Source: Channallabes apus
Taxonomy: Eukaryota > Chordata > Actinopteri > Siluriformes > Clariidae
Direction: 5' to 3'
Length of the DNA stretch: 64,000 nt
Assembly (NCBI GenBank): GCA_030522415.1
Contig: CM060113.1
Location: 10,984,065 to 11,048,064 of the forward strand
The notes under the pieces were generated by a model, which saw only the letters and a list, made by a program, of their open reading frames with translations, did not search any database and was not told where the DNA came from. The stretch's first letter is position 1. Each line of letters starts with the position of its first letter. A program made the translations under genes and the position numbers. Shown piece by piece: positions 45,885 to 57,740 of the stretch.

Positions 45885-46613
45885 GTTTGGAAGGTGAAAA
45901 TTAATGAAGTTATTCTAGTACTGTTTACTAGATCAATGAAAGTCACAAGAGTAGAGTCTTGGGCTTAATCTTACAGTTTAGTTATGAAGAAGCACCAACT
46001 TCAGCAAGGTATGCAGGTTTGTTTGTTTACTTGCGTTATGTTTCATTCTCATCCGGTGGTTTCCCACCAACGAAGGGAATCGCGGCATTGCTGATTGGTT
46101 GGTGCGCTGTTGTAGAGATGATGTCTTTCAAGAAAGCCCTTCGGTGAGGCGTTGTTGCCTGGTTACCGATGACTGCGCTCTGGAACTTCTCCTGAGGGTT
46201 TCTTCATTGTGGGACTTAGGACTTATGGCATGCAGAGCAGATGATGCCAAAAGTGATGGCGTAGCGCCCGCAAGGGCGGAAGCCCGAGCTGCTTGTTGGA
46301 GGTTGCAAGTTGTTGTATTTGTAGTCAATTCTGCTTGAGCATGCTGGTTTTGACCTTACGAAGTCAGTCTATCCCATGGGTGATTGGTCCAATCGGATTC
46401 GGTTGTGGAGCTTAGCAGGGCGGCAACATGCAGGCTGGGAGAGGGGCTCGGGAATGTGATCAATTGATTGCTCTCTAAAACAATGATTTTATCTACTGGC
46501 CACATTTAATCTTTGTTACATTTTCAGGATTAAGAGCAAGTGTTTTACATTAAATTTGTAACTTTATCTTTGTAAATACTGACAGAAAGAAAATGATTGA
46601 ACATGGCAGGGTT
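45885..46613. other. Non-coding; GC-richer patch of unknown nature
   Basis: 46040-46460 is clearly richer in G+C than its surroundings. It contains CCAAT-box-like words in both orientations (GATTGGTTGG near 46092, GATTGGTCCAATCGG near 46381). No ORF of note was found. It could be a promoter-like fragment or an unnamed repeat. Confidence 0.35.
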
Positions 46614-46753
46614 TATATACATGATCAGCCATACCATTATGTCCAGTATTTTGTAGGTTCCCCTTGTGCCATCAGTACTGGTATATAAATGATAACAAAT
46701 CTTAATACGTTCATGTTTAATGGTGTTAATATTATGGCTGATCAGTCTATATA
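46614..46753. mobile_element. Small MITE with GATCAGCCAT ends
   Basis: The left end TATATACATGATCAGCCATA and the right end (reverse complement TATATAGACTGATCAGCCATA, shown here in two overlapping parts) form an imperfect inverted repeat of about 25 bp. It encloses 90 bp with no coding capacity. The ends resemble a Tc1-like family common in fish. Confidence 0.6.
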
Positions 46754-46797
46754 GTTATGAGGGGTGAGACACATGGTTAGTGTGTGTAGTAGAGCGC

Positions 46798-46979
46798 CAG
46801 GGGTAGCTCAGTGGTTAAGGCATCGGACTATCCCAGGTTCAAACCCCACAACCACCAAGTTGCCACTGTTGGGCCCTTGAGCGAGGCCCTTAACCCTCAA
46901 CTGCTCAGATGTATAATGAGATAAAAATGTAAGTTGCTCTGGATAAGAGCGTCTGCCAAATGCCTAAATGTAAATGTAG
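46798..46979 (+). repeat. tRNA-derived SINE with UnaL2-type tail hairpin
   Basis: An RNA polymerase III promoter is visible: A box TAGCTCAGTGG (46804-46814) and B box GGTTCAAACCC (46836-46846). The body includes AAGTTGCCACTGTTGGGCCC. The tail has GCTCT-GGATA-AGAGC (46936-46950), a 5-bp stem with GGATA loop as in the L2-clade LINE UnaL2, followed by a TGTAAA-type end. The SINE presumably borrows the enzyme of an L2-type LINE. Confidence 0.88.
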
Positions 46980-47133
46980 AGGTGTTTTTCATTATCAGAC
47001 AGCTGAAAATACTAATTAGGCAAGTGAAAAACGCCTGTTGTGCTTTATGAGATGTACAAAGTGTCGATTTGGATTAACATTTAACATGGATTAACATTTC
47101 CATTCCACTGATTGATTACATTTTTAATAAAAA

Positions 47134-47166
<33 letters not shown>

Positions 47167-48218
47167 CAATCCCAGGATATTCTTCTGATGTACATAAACA
47201 TGAGCGAAGTCACAAAGACAAGGTTGTTTCTTTATTCTGATATTTCCTATGAGCAGTAACTGATGCTTATTTGACCTGTATGTTCAGAATTTTATGAATA
47301 ATACTGATGTCACATAATTGGTTGGATAATTACATGAATGAGCAGGGCTGCAGGTGTTCCTATTACAGTGGGTGGTGAAGGTACTGTATATACGTAGGTG
47401 GTGTGATTTATGTATGAATGTGAATGAGGTCACATTTATGCATATTTTCTACACTGTTTAAATACAGGGCATTTTTTTCTGATAAAAAAAAAAAATACAC
47501 CTATAAAACCTCTCCATGCTAAATTTAAGCAGGATTTACATAAGAGGGCACTCTCCCACCTGTTTCACACCAATGACTCAAAACAGCCCACCTCAGAATG
47601 TCATTGAAGACATTCACATATCTTATGCTGTTGCCTTTTACTATACTAAAAGTCATGATCTATTGGCCTTCTACACTGAACTTCTTATCTTCTAATGTCT
47701 AAATATAGGTATACATGAATAATGTGTACTGCCTTTCATGCTACAAAGACTGACACCCACTATGATTTTCCCCCCACATACCGTAAGTGAAAAGAAAGCA
47801 TGCACTTGGTCCAAAAAGCATTCAAAGCATCTCTTTTTCTACTGCATAACTGAGTGATGAGAAAGGGCAGGTGCATGTGGGATAATTTGGCATTCATTAG
47901 ACTGTGCTGCCCTTCAGCCAGTATTCAGTACAGGACACAATTGACCTAGACAATTCCCTGGCTAAATTCCCTTGATTGTACAGTGCTAGGGTCTGAATTG
48001 AGATAAGAATCAAAATTTTGGGGGCTGTAAGCGAGCAGCTTTCTCTCCTGAGATCCAGACTTTAAACATGCCCTTTCGTGTCAGCCCATTGACTGACAAC
48101 AGGCCAGAGCAGTGTTTAGGGAATGTGCTTGCTGTCTCAGCCATGAAATTGTTTCAGATGTTTTGGAGGATGCTTTCTGTTGACATGTTATGGAAATGCA
48201 CCTATCTGACTTTAAACA

Positions 48219-48277
<59 letters not shown>

Positions 48278-48288
48278 TGTATATATAG
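46980..48288. other. Non-coding with (GT)n and (TA)n tracts
   Basis: (GT)n at 47138-47164 and (TA)n at 48222-48276. Otherwise unique AT-rich DNA. Confidence 0.5.
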
Positions 48289-49113
48289 TGGGTTTAGGTG
48301 AGTGACAGTGGTGTTGGCCTATCAGAGCAAAGCACCTCCTTATTTAAGGGCTGATTGACTGTTGCCTGGGTGGCATCACGCCTGGTTTCCCCTTTGTTGT
48401 CCTTGTGTGTAGAGGCGGCAGCGTGTTTTCCAGTGCTGCAGTTGTTGATGTAGCTGTGAGCAATTGCCTTGCAGTCTTCCTTGTACCCTGTGGTGCTATG
48501 ATGGGATACAGCTCATATGCAACCTGTATATGCTTTAGCTACGGAGCCCTGAATGGAAGCTCCCTTTCGTTGCTAATGTTGTGTTGGCTGTTGCTACTCA
48601 AGTGGTGTCGCTAGTGGTGTCAATTTATATGGCTGTGAAGATACGGCTGCTAACAGTGTGGAAGCTAAGGCTGCTAATCGCTGATCGTGAAGACGCTGCC
48701 AGTAACCTCACGCCAGTGTTGCTGTGACCAGTATCAAAAGGGGACTGTTTGTGTCGAGTGTTGTGCGGCTTTGTTGCCCCGCGTTGGATGTATGGTTTAG
48801 TTATTTTTTGTTTTCTTTCTTCTCTTGAGTTAAGTAAGCCATCCCACACGGAAATAACCTATATAAACATATATGTTTCAATATAGGTTTTGATATAGGT
48901 TTTTAATATATGTGACATATATATAATTGGCCGTTTTCCTATATGTACATGTATGCACATATGCGTGCATATATGCGTGCATATATATATATAGACATAT
49001 GTGACATATATAAAATTGGCCGTTTTCCTATATTATATGCACATATATGCGTACATATATACGTGCATATATACTGTATACCTACAGTATATAGGTACAT
49101 GTATGCACGTATA

Positions 49114-50739
49114 TACAGTGGTGTGAAAAACTATTTGCCCCCCCTCCTGATTTCTTATTCTTTTGCATGTTTGTCACACAAAATGTTTCTGATCATCAAA
49201 CACATTTAACTATTAGTCAAAGATAACACAAGTAAACACAAAATGCAGTTTTTAAATGAGGGGTTTTATTATTTAGGGAGAAAAAAAATCCAAACCTTCA
49301 TGGCCCTGTGTGAAAAAGTAATTGCCCCCTGAACCTAATAACTGGTTGGGCCACCCTTAGCAGCAATAACTGCAATCAAGCGTTTGCGATAACTTGCAAC
49401 GAGTCTTTTACAGCGCTCTGGAGGAATTTTGGCCCACTCATCTTTGCAGAATTGTTGTAAATCAGCTTTATTTGAGGGTTTTCTAGCACGAACCGCCTTT
49501 TTAAGGTCATGCCACAACATCTCAATAGGATTCAGGTCAGGACTTTGACTAGGCCACTCCAAAGTCTTCATTGTGTTTTTCTTCAGCCATTCAGAGGTGG
49601 ATTTGCTGGTGTGTTTTGGGTCATTGTCCTGCTGCAGCACCCAAGATCGCTTCAGCTTGAGTTGACGAACAGATGGCCGGATATTCTCCTTCAGGATTTT
49701 TTGGTATACAGTAGAATTCATGGTTCCATCTATCACAGCAAGCCTTCCCGGTCCTGAAGCAGCAAAACAACCCCAGACCATCACACTACCACCACCATAT
49801 TTTACTGTTGGTATGATGTTCTTTTTCTGAAATGCTGTGTTACTTTTACGCCAGATGTAACGGGACACGCACCTTCCAAAAAGTTAAACTTTTGTCTCGT
49901 CGGTCCACAAGGTATTTTCCCAAAAGTCTTGGCAATCATTGAGATGTTTTTTAGCAAAATTGAGACGAGCCTTAATGTTCTTTTTGCTTAAAAGTGGTTT
50001 GCGCCTTGGAAATCTGCCATGCAGGCCGTTTTTGCCCAGTCTCTTTCTTATGGTGGAGTCGTGAACACTGACCTTAATTGAGGCAAGTGAGGCCTGCAGT
50101 TCTTTAGATGTTGTCCTGGGGTCTTTTGTGGCCTCTCGGATGAGTTGTCTCTGCGCTCTTGGGGTAATTTTGGTCGGCCGGCCACTCCTGGGAAGGTTCA
50201 CCACTGTTCCATGTTTTTGCCATTTGTGGATAATGGCTCTCACTGTGGTTCGCTGGAGTCCCAAAGCTTTAGAAAAGGCTTTATAACCTTTACCAGACTG
50301 ATAGATCTCAATTACTTTTGTTCTCATTTGTTCCTGAATTTCTTTGGATCTTGGCATGATGTCTAGCTTTTGAGGTGCTTTTGGTCTACTTCTCTGTGTC
50401 AGGTAGCTCCTATTTAAGTGATTTCTTGATTGAAACAGGTGTGGCAGTAATCAGGCCTGGGGGTGACTACAGAAATTGAACTCAGGTGTGATAAACCACG
50501 GTTAAGTTATTTTATAAGAAGGGGGGCAATCACTTTTTCACACAGGGCCATGTAGATTTGGAGGTTTTTTTTCTCCCTTAATAACGTAAACCTTCATTTA
50601 AAAACTGCATTTTGTGTTCAATTATGTTATCTTTGACTAATAGTTAATGGTTTTTGATGAGCAGAAACATTTAAGTGTGACAAACATGTAAAAGAATAAG
50701 AAATCAGGAAGGGGGCAAATAGTTTTTCACACCACTGTA
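49114..50739 (-). mobile_element. Tc1-like transposon, copy C
   Basis: The element proper is 49116-50737 (1,622 bp), flanked by TA. It has complete IR/DR ends: outer repeat at each terminus and inner repeats near 49303-49328 and 50523-50550. It is inserted in the TIR element. Confidence 0.95.
49335..50357 (-). pseudogene. Tc1 transposase with one in-frame stop (copy C)
   Basis: Same architecture as copy A, starting MPRSKEIQEQMRTK at 50357. The frame is complete to GGPTSY except for a TAA at 49884-49886. This is the same codon that is broken in copy A and a Glu codon in copy D. WTDET, DNDPKH and NPIE are all preserved. Confidence 0.93.
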
Positions 50740-51574
50740 TATGCACCTCAATGTTGCCTACATCTGGCATATATACGCATATATGCAGCATATATATTAT
50801 CATATATATGCATATATACTGCATATAGGTTTCATATATGCGCATATGTCCTCATATACTGTAGGTGAGGATATATGCGCATATATTCTGCATATAGGTT
50901 TCATATATGCGCATATATCCTCATATAGGTTCTTTCCATGTGGGCCTGTTTGACCTGGGGTTTCTTTTGGTTTCTTTTGTTTTTAGTGTGTTTTAAATAA
51001 TTGTATTAATAAAATTAAATTTTTTATATCTCATCCATGTCTCCTGCTTGCTGTGAAGTAGACGAACTTGTGTGCTTGATCTCTAAATTGAGTGTTTTAA
51101 ATTCTTTTTTTTTTGTCCCTGGGGTTAGTCCCAGGGTAGCGTAATCGGATCTTTAGTACTAACCTTAACATTTAGTTGCCCTCGTCGGGCGAGCGAGCGC
51201 ATGCCCTCGCGCCGCCGGCCCCGCCACATTCATATACTGTGTATATATGTATGTGAGAGAGATGCCTCTAGACCAAAAGAGCTACCCTTGTTGCAGGGAA
51301 TAAGTTTATTATAATGACCAGCCTTAGAAACTGCTAATTTACAGCACCTCAGGTCAGAGCCCATACAAATTCTTCCACTGTTCAGAGGAGACAGGCTTTC
51401 CTTCCGAATTTTGGAAAAGAAACCATTACTTCAGAAGAACAACAAGCAAAAGAGACTTGTTTCAGCCAAGAAACATAAGGAATGGACACTAGATCAGTGG
51501 GAAATAAGTCTAAATTAGGGTTTTTGATTGTAACCGAAATGTCTTTGTTAGTAGACATAGAGATGTAGACATAG

Positions 51575-51802
51575 AGACGTCTGAACAGTGTTCCCTGTTG
51601 TTCCTCTCAAGGTTTCTTCCTATTGCTGTCCCAGGGAGTTTTTCCTTGCCATCGTCACCCTTGGCTTGCTCATCAGGGATAATCAGATCACCATGATCTA
51701 TCCATTTTTATTTTCTCCTACACATTTCCATTATTTTCTCCAATTTGTGAAGCTGCTTTGAGACAATGACCATTGTTATACAAATACAATTTTATTGAAT
51801 GT
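51575..51802 (+). repeat. L2-type LINE 3' end
   Basis: CAGTGTTCCCTGTTGTTCCT, CTCAAGGTTTCTTCCTATTG, CTTGGCTTGCTCATCAGGGA and TGAAGCTGCTTTGAGACAAT match the reverse complement of the 3' UTR of the L2 copy at 36.2-36.6 kb. It ends in ATTTTATTGAATG. Confidence 0.85.
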
Positions 51803-52140
51803 GCATGGAGGAGGTGTGCTGGTGTGGGGGTGATTTGCTGTCGATGCTGTTGGTGACTTAGTTATGAATTAAGAAATACTTAACCAGCATGGTGACCACA
51901 GCATTTTGAATTTTGCAACAACATGTCACCCCATCTGGTTTGCACTTAGTAGGACCATCATTTGTTTTTCAACAGGACAGTGACCTATTATGTAATAGCT
52001 GTTTGTCCAGTGATGGGGTGCTGCATTAGATAACTTAGCCACCATAGTCACCTGATCTAAATCTATTTGAAATGGTTTGGGATGAAGGAAAAGCAGCCAA
52101 CCTCTAGCCATTCAATGTGGCTTATCTAATAACGTGAGTA
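51803..52140 (+). pseudogene. Tc1-like transposase fragment, third family
   Basis: GGAGGTGTGCTGGTGTGGGG (GGVLVWG motif) and GTAGGACCATCATTTGTTTT leading to CAACAGGACAGTGACC (FQQDSD catalytic motif), then a CACCTGATCTAAATC (SPDLN-like) stretch. The second motif recurs inverted at 62.44-62.47 kb, so both belong to one family. Only the catalytic core is left. Confidence 0.7.
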
Positions 52141-52744
52141 ACCTTAAAAGGTTGACTAACTGTGTATATATATGTTAGGGTGTGTGTGTGTGTATGTGTG
52201 TGTGTGTGTGTGTAGGGAATGATACTTAGTCTTGTATTAGCTCTAAATTAGACCTGTGTCAAGTCCACACCTACTGCACTATTCCCATCTTAATTCTTGT
52301 TGAAGAAACACTAATTATGGGACACCATTTTCGCATGGGGTGCTGGGCATACAATATTCATACACATTTAGGGGCAATTTATCTCAGCCAAGTGCTTAAC
52401 AAAAGATGCACAAAACCTCCACACAACCAATCAGCCTAATGCATGATTGAACCTAGACCCTGGAGCTGTTAGGGAAAGAGACTACTTACTACACAATGGT
52501 AGAGCAGGGAAGGACGCAGCTGAAATACCTACAGATTTCACCATTAAACAAGGAAATCATTGCCCCATCCAATCTTTCCAGTCTATGCTTGTAGTATGTT
52601 AAGGCCCTAAGAGGTACTGTGTTAGCTACTGTACACTGTTAAATTTCCCAAATTTAAACGTCAGGAGTTTTTGTGCTTTAAAGTTAATTATCTTTAACCT
52701 TGGCTAATTGTACAATAAGCTATAAAATCTAGCTACTGTAAAGG
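52141..52744. other. Non-coding; short (TG)n
   Basis: (TG)n at 52181-52213. Nothing else is recognised. Confidence 0.45.
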
Positions 52745-53536
52745 GTAAGACCTCGCCTTGTGTCCGTGTGTCTGTGGTGCTACCCATGCACAAGGGTCAT
52801 GCACACCGTTACACTGTTGGAGAATGTGGCACAGGAGCACCCGCCATGGACCTTGGATCGAGTCCCTAATGTGGCCAAGGTCTTACCCACTGACGGGAGT
52901 GCCAGCAGTAATGGTGAGCTTGGAGCTGAGGGAGGTGCAATGTCACGGCATGCATCAATGATGGGGCTGCCATCTAAATCTGTTATTGCTCCTCGCTTAC
53001 TCCAGTAGGCTCCCTACGTAGACTCTTTATATTCTCTGGGGCATGTAATATTTCCCTGCTCGCGTGCCACTCACTGAAAGCTCCACTAACTGTGCTTCCG
53101 GACCCTGGAATAAACTCCGCACTTTGCTTTTATAATGCTGACATCTCCGCTGCCGAAGAGGAAAAGGCTGCAGAGAGGACTGCGTTAGGGCCCCTGATCC
53201 CAGCCGGTTAAGCCGATGAAACATCCAGGAGAGACTCCGGCCTGTGGCCACTCACAGAGAGAGATAGGAGGGGCCGGTCTTGGCTCCTGTAAGTGGAAGA
53301 GGTCACCGTTATGGGAGTGCTTCCTCCACGTACTTCATCTTGAACTCTGCTCACAGCCACCTTTTGTTAGACGTGTGCCTGCATACCACCTAGGCACTTC
53401 CACACTTTCACTTCTTTCCTTCTCTTTTTCTCTTCCTCCCTCCTTTACCCCTTTTCTTGAAATAAAATTACCCTATTTTTCATAAGACCTCGCCTTGTGT
53501 CCATGTGTCTGCACAAGGGTCGAACCCGTTACACTA
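52745..53536 (+). mobile_element. Truncated and internally deleted LTR retrotransposon
   Basis: The last ~70 bp of a 5' LTR (TAAGACCTCGCCTTGTGTCC ... CGTTACA at 52816) are followed by a short leader (GTTGGAGAATGTGGCACAGG). A 3' LTR then runs from about 53046 (TGTAATATTTCC) to 53536 (CCCGTTACA), with AATAAA near 53461. Nearly the whole interior is gone. The LTR end is related to the solo LTR at 25.0 kb. Confidence 0.6.
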
Positions 53537-53721
53537 CCTAACTGTATGTCTTTTTTGTCCATTTTATTATTTAATTTTACAATTTTTGTCTACATTGTTC
53601 TGCACCTAGGTACTATTACTGGTAGTGGATAGGTGCTATATAATAAAAAAAATGCTAATTAGTTGGCTAGTTAACATGCTGTTTCTCGACAAAAAAATCT
53701 TAAGTTTAAAGCTTTGTAAAC

Positions 53722-53932
53722 ACACTCATTCATTCACACACTATGGTCAATTTGGGAATGCCAATTAGCCTAATCTGCATGTCTTTGGACTGTGGGAGGA
53801 AACCCACCAAGCACGGGGAGAACATGCAAACTCCATGCACACAGAGACGGGAATCGAGCCTGGCCGGGAATCGAACCCGGACCCTGGAGGTTCAAGGCGA
53901 CAGTGCTAACCACTACACCACCGTTCCGCCCC
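53722..53932 (-). repeat. tRNA-headed SINE, 5' part
   Basis: On the minus strand the head reads GGTGGTGTAGTGGTTAGCAC (A-box region) and GGGTTCGATTCCCGG (B box). The TTTGCATGTTCTCCCCGTGC and CCACAGTCCAAAGACATGCA body motifs follow. The 3' third with the TGAA-type tail is missing. Confidence 0.8.
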
Positions 53933-53936
53933 TTTA

Positions 53937-55315
53937 AATACTGAATGTTTTAATTAGTTGTCTATTTTGCATTTGCAGCTAAATTGTAACATACAGTCTG
54001 AGTAAAAAAAATAAAATATTGCAAACATGTGTCAGAGATCTGACAACAATAAACATAAAGTTATCTTAATTTCCCTAAAGATTTTTTTTAAATACTTTTA
54101 TACTTTCCTGCAGTCATCTTTTGTCTAAAACAGTGATGTGGCATGTAATCTATAATTCTTGGCTGAAGTGTGGTTCAACATTAAATGGTAATAGAACTGG
54201 ATTGATGCTGTCAGTCAGATACCCAATTGACGATCTGTCTTTTCAAGTTAACATGAAAAAAGTCTGTCTTGATATTAAATTTTATCATTTCATGAAATAT
54301 TGTGCCTGTCATTCAGGAGTAAAAAAAAAAAAACTGCTGTAAATAAATAGCTTTTGTATTAGAGTATACAGTACATGTTCTCAGTGATGGCATGTCATAT
54401 TATTGATTGAGAAGAAAATGAATCCCAATTAATAACTTGATATGTTATATTTATTTAATAATTATCATTGAATCATATAGTCAAACTCATTCATAGACAA
54501 TTAGGTTGCACCATTTTATTTTTATTGATTTATTTATTAAGCCTTTAATTATGTTTTTGTGTGTCTTATTAAATAAGCAAGCATAATAAACAGAAATACT
54601 GTGCTTTAAAATAGCCAGGTCTTTTATTCCAAATAAAGTACACTGAATTGAACAAATATAATTCCTCTAATAAATACTTTGATTGAATAATGATTGTTCA
54701 GTATAATATCATACTTTCTACTTTTAGAAAAGACCACAACATATTTTTTCAACTACACTTGATCAACAAGCTTTCATATTCCTTCATTAAAAATGTTTTA
54801 GGCAGAGCTGTGAGCCACAAATGCGCTGCTCTTCATCAGAAGTGAAACTTCCCCTATTTAGGTAGGAACCAAACAGGTGAAATTCTGGAGGAAGGAGCAA
54901 GATCAGGACTATATGGAGGATGATTCAACAAAAATTATGTTTTTTCATATAGTGTGGGGGGAGGTGTGTGTCAATGTTTGTCATCAGCAGCGTATGTTGA
55001 TGGGTGTCCGGCTCCTACTCGATGGATAAAACTTTTTTTTTTTTTACTTTTAAACAGTTTCTGCACAACAAAACACTTCCTGCATATGCACACAAAGTCT
55101 TCAATAAATAACGGCACCAGCTCCACCCTCAGACTACAAAAAAAAAAGAATCACTGCATGTTTCTCTTCTCTTCTTGCAAATGGCAAGTGGGGCATCCTT
55201 TTTTGCTCACACTGCAGTTACAAATGAACTAATATAATACAGGAGTGATAAGAGAGACAATAGTCTTGAAATACTGACATTAAAATATTCGACATTAAAA
55301 TATTCGACATTAACC
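53937..55315. other. Non-coding, nothing recognised
   Basis: AT-rich unique sequence. The segment near 54780-54910 resembles 34320-34450 (CATTAAAAATGTTTTAG, GAGCTG.GA.CCA..AATGC.C), so an old shared repeat is likely, but its identity is unknown. Confidence 0.45.
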
Positions 55316-56933
55316 TACAGTGGTGTGAAAAACTATTTGCCCCCTTCCTGATTCCTTATTCTTTTGCATGTTTGTCACACTTAAATGTTTCTGCTCATCA
55401 AAAACCGTTAACTATTAGTCAAAGATAACATAATTGAACACAAAATGCAGTTTTTAAATGAAGGTTTACGTTATTAAGGGAGAAAAAAAACTCCAAATCT
55501 ACCTGGCCCTGTGTGAAAAAGTGATTGCCCCCCTTGTTAAAAAATAACTTAACTCTGGTTTATCACACCTGAGTTCAATTTCTGTAGTCACCCCCAGGCC
55601 TGATTACTGCCACACCTGTTTCAATCAAGAAATCACTTAAATCGGAGCTACCTGACACAGAGAAGTAGACCAAAAGCACCTCAAAAGCTAGACATCATGC
55701 CAAGATCCAAAGAAATTCAGGAACAATTGAGAACAAAAGAAATTGAGATCTATCAGTCTGGTAAAGGTTATAAAGCCATTTCTAAAGCTTTGGGACTCCA
55801 GCGAACCACAGTGAGAGCCATTATCCACAAATGGCAAAAACATGGAACAGTGGTGAACCTTCCCAGGAGTGGCCGGCCGACCAAAATTACCCCAAGAGCG
55901 CAGAGACAACTCATCCGAGAGGCCACAAAAGACCCCAGAACAACATCTAAAGAACTGCAGGCCTCACTTGCCTCAATTAAGGTCAGTGTTCACGAGTCCA
56001 CCATAAGAAAGAGACTGGGCAGAAATGACCTGCATGGCAGATTTCCAAGGCGCAAACCACTTTTAAGCAAAAAGAACATTAAGGCTCGTCTCAATTTTGA
56101 TAAAAAACATCTCAATGATTGCCAAGACTTTTGGGAAAATACCTTGTGGACCGACGAGACAAAAGTTGAACTTTTTGGAAGGTGCGTGTTCCGTTACATC
56201 TGGCGTAAAAGTAACACAGCATTTCATAAAAAGAACATCATACCAACAGTAAAATATGGTAGTGTGATGGTCTGGGGTTGTTTTGCTGCTTCAGGATCTG
56301 GAAGGCTTGCTGTGATAGATGGAACCATGAATTCTACTGTCTACCAAAAAATCCTGAAGGGGAATGTCTGGCCATCTGTTCGTCAACTCAAGCTGAAGCG
56401 ATCTTGGGTGCTGCAGCAGGACAATGACCCAAAACACACCAGCAAATCCACCTCTGAATGGCTGAAGAAAAACAAAATGAAGACTTTGGAGTGGCCTAGT
56501 CAAAGTCCTGACCTGAATCCTATTTAGATGTTGTGGCATGACCTTAAAAAGGTGGTTCAGGCTAGAAAACCCTCAAATAAAGCTGAATTACAACAATTCT
56601 GCAAAGATGAGTGGGCCAAAATTCCTCCAGAGCGCTGTAAAAGACTCGCTGCAAGTTATTGCAAACGCTTGATTGCAGTTACTGCTGCTAAGGGTGGCCC
56701 AACCAGTTATTAGGTTCAGGGGGCAATTACTTTTTCACACAGGGCCATGTAGGTTTGGATTTTTTTTCTCCCTAAATAATATAACCCCTCATTTAAAAAC
56801 TGCATTTTGTGTTTACTTGTGTTATCTTTGACTAATAGTTAAATGTGTTTGATGATCAGAAACATTTTGTGTGACAAACATGCAAAAGAATAAGAAATCA
56901 GGAGGGGGGCAAATAGTTTTTCACACCACTGTA
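55316..56933 (+). mobile_element. Tc1-like transposon, copy D
   Basis: The element proper is 55318-56931 (1,614 bp), with TA on both sides and the same IR/DR ends as the other copies. It is the only one of the four full or partial copies with the transposase on the plus strand and the first half unbroken. Confidence 0.95.
55697..56713 (+). pseudogene. Tc1 transposase with a stop at the catalytic Glu codon (copy D)
   Basis: 338 codon positions. It is open from ATG 55697 through WTDET and DNDPKH to SPDLNPI, then TAG at 56525-56527 where copies A and C have GAG, the Glu of the DDE triad. The frame then continues 61 codons to GGPTSY. The codon that is a stop in A and C is an intact GAA here. One Gly pair is lost in KYGSVM compared with KYGGGSVM. 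Confidence 0.95.
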
Positions 56934-57740
56934 TTTGCACTGTTTTTAATCATGTAGCACTTTTTATATAGCACTCAAAGGCTAACAAACATGATTAAGA
57001 AAGAAATCGCACAAACATAGAGAGAGAGAGAGAGAGAGATTGATTCACAATCATACATGCCGCACAATCCCACTTTGCAGTATATTCAAGATAGTTTTTT
57101 TTTTATTTTATAATATAATAATGATTCTTCTTTGATTGCCTTTTCTTTTTTTCATTATTCTTATTCTTATTATTATTATTACTTCTGCTTTTTGCTTTCC
57201 GTCTTCAGGAGTTTTCATCCCTGTCTCAGTTTGTCACTTTATGTTTGACTGCACAGTTAAATGCGTTTAAATATCTTTAATCTGTTGATTTCTGTTCTTA
57301 TTTTGTGACTTGATTCTACACTTTGGTAGTATAATACAAGTGTATGCGAGAGCCCTTATACAGTACATTTCGCATAATATTGCATGTGCTTTGCTTGATC
57401 CTCTCCTAATCAAGTATGTTATCCCATGAATGTTCTTATACAGTAAATGTCAATAGTGATGCACTGTTTTCTGTTTGATTTAAATCAATGCAGATATTGT
57501 AATTTTATCTGTCCTCCTTGAATATACAGAACTTGAGCCATGCAGGGTAAGGTGTACGGTTAGTGTTAGACAATGCCTTGGCTTGTACACACAAAACCAA
57601 TGCCCTAATTTTCAGACTCTCATGCAAAGCTTTTTTAAAAAGTTGCCAGCTATGGGACATATCTTTTAGGCTAAAAAATTATATGCTAATTTTGTCATCA
57701 GATTTTATTATGAAATTAATGGAAATTATCAAACTACAGG
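56934..57740. other. Non-coding, nothing recognised
   Basis: AT-rich sequence with an (AG)n run at 57020-57040 and T-runs. No gene. Confidence 0.45.

Larger units (their letters stand above)
48843..50944. mobile_element. TIR element (MITE-like), about 480 bp, split by Tc1 copy C
   Basis: Termini of 22 bp (48843-48864 and 50923-50944; CCCACA.GGAAA.AACCTAT) match at 20 of 22 positions. The interior is made of alternating purine/pyrimidine words such as CATATATGCGCATAT. It includes a subrepeat (TGTGACATATATA, then AATTGGCCGTTTTCCTATAT) present twice near 48912 and 48998. No ORF was found. The target duplication is unclear. Confidence 0.7.
48289..51228 (+). repeat. Possible solo LTR, interrupted by a nested insertion
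   Basis: Without the insertion at 48843-50944 the unit is about 840 bp. It starts TGGGTTTAGG after a (TA)n-like stretch and ends CCCCGCCACA. It holds TATTTAAGG at 48341 and AATAAA at 51008-51013, in LTR order. Length and promoter layout resemble the 833-bp LTR at 10.5 kb, but the sequence differs. No target duplication could be identified. Confidence 0.45.

Noticed and set aside
46798..46870. A functional tRNA gene
   Set aside because: The anticodon arm is reduced and the sequence leads into a SINE body and LINE-type tail.
53860..53930. A functional tRNA gene
   Set aside because: A- and B-box-like words are present, but the sequence cannot fold into a complete cloverleaf and continues into the shared SINE body.
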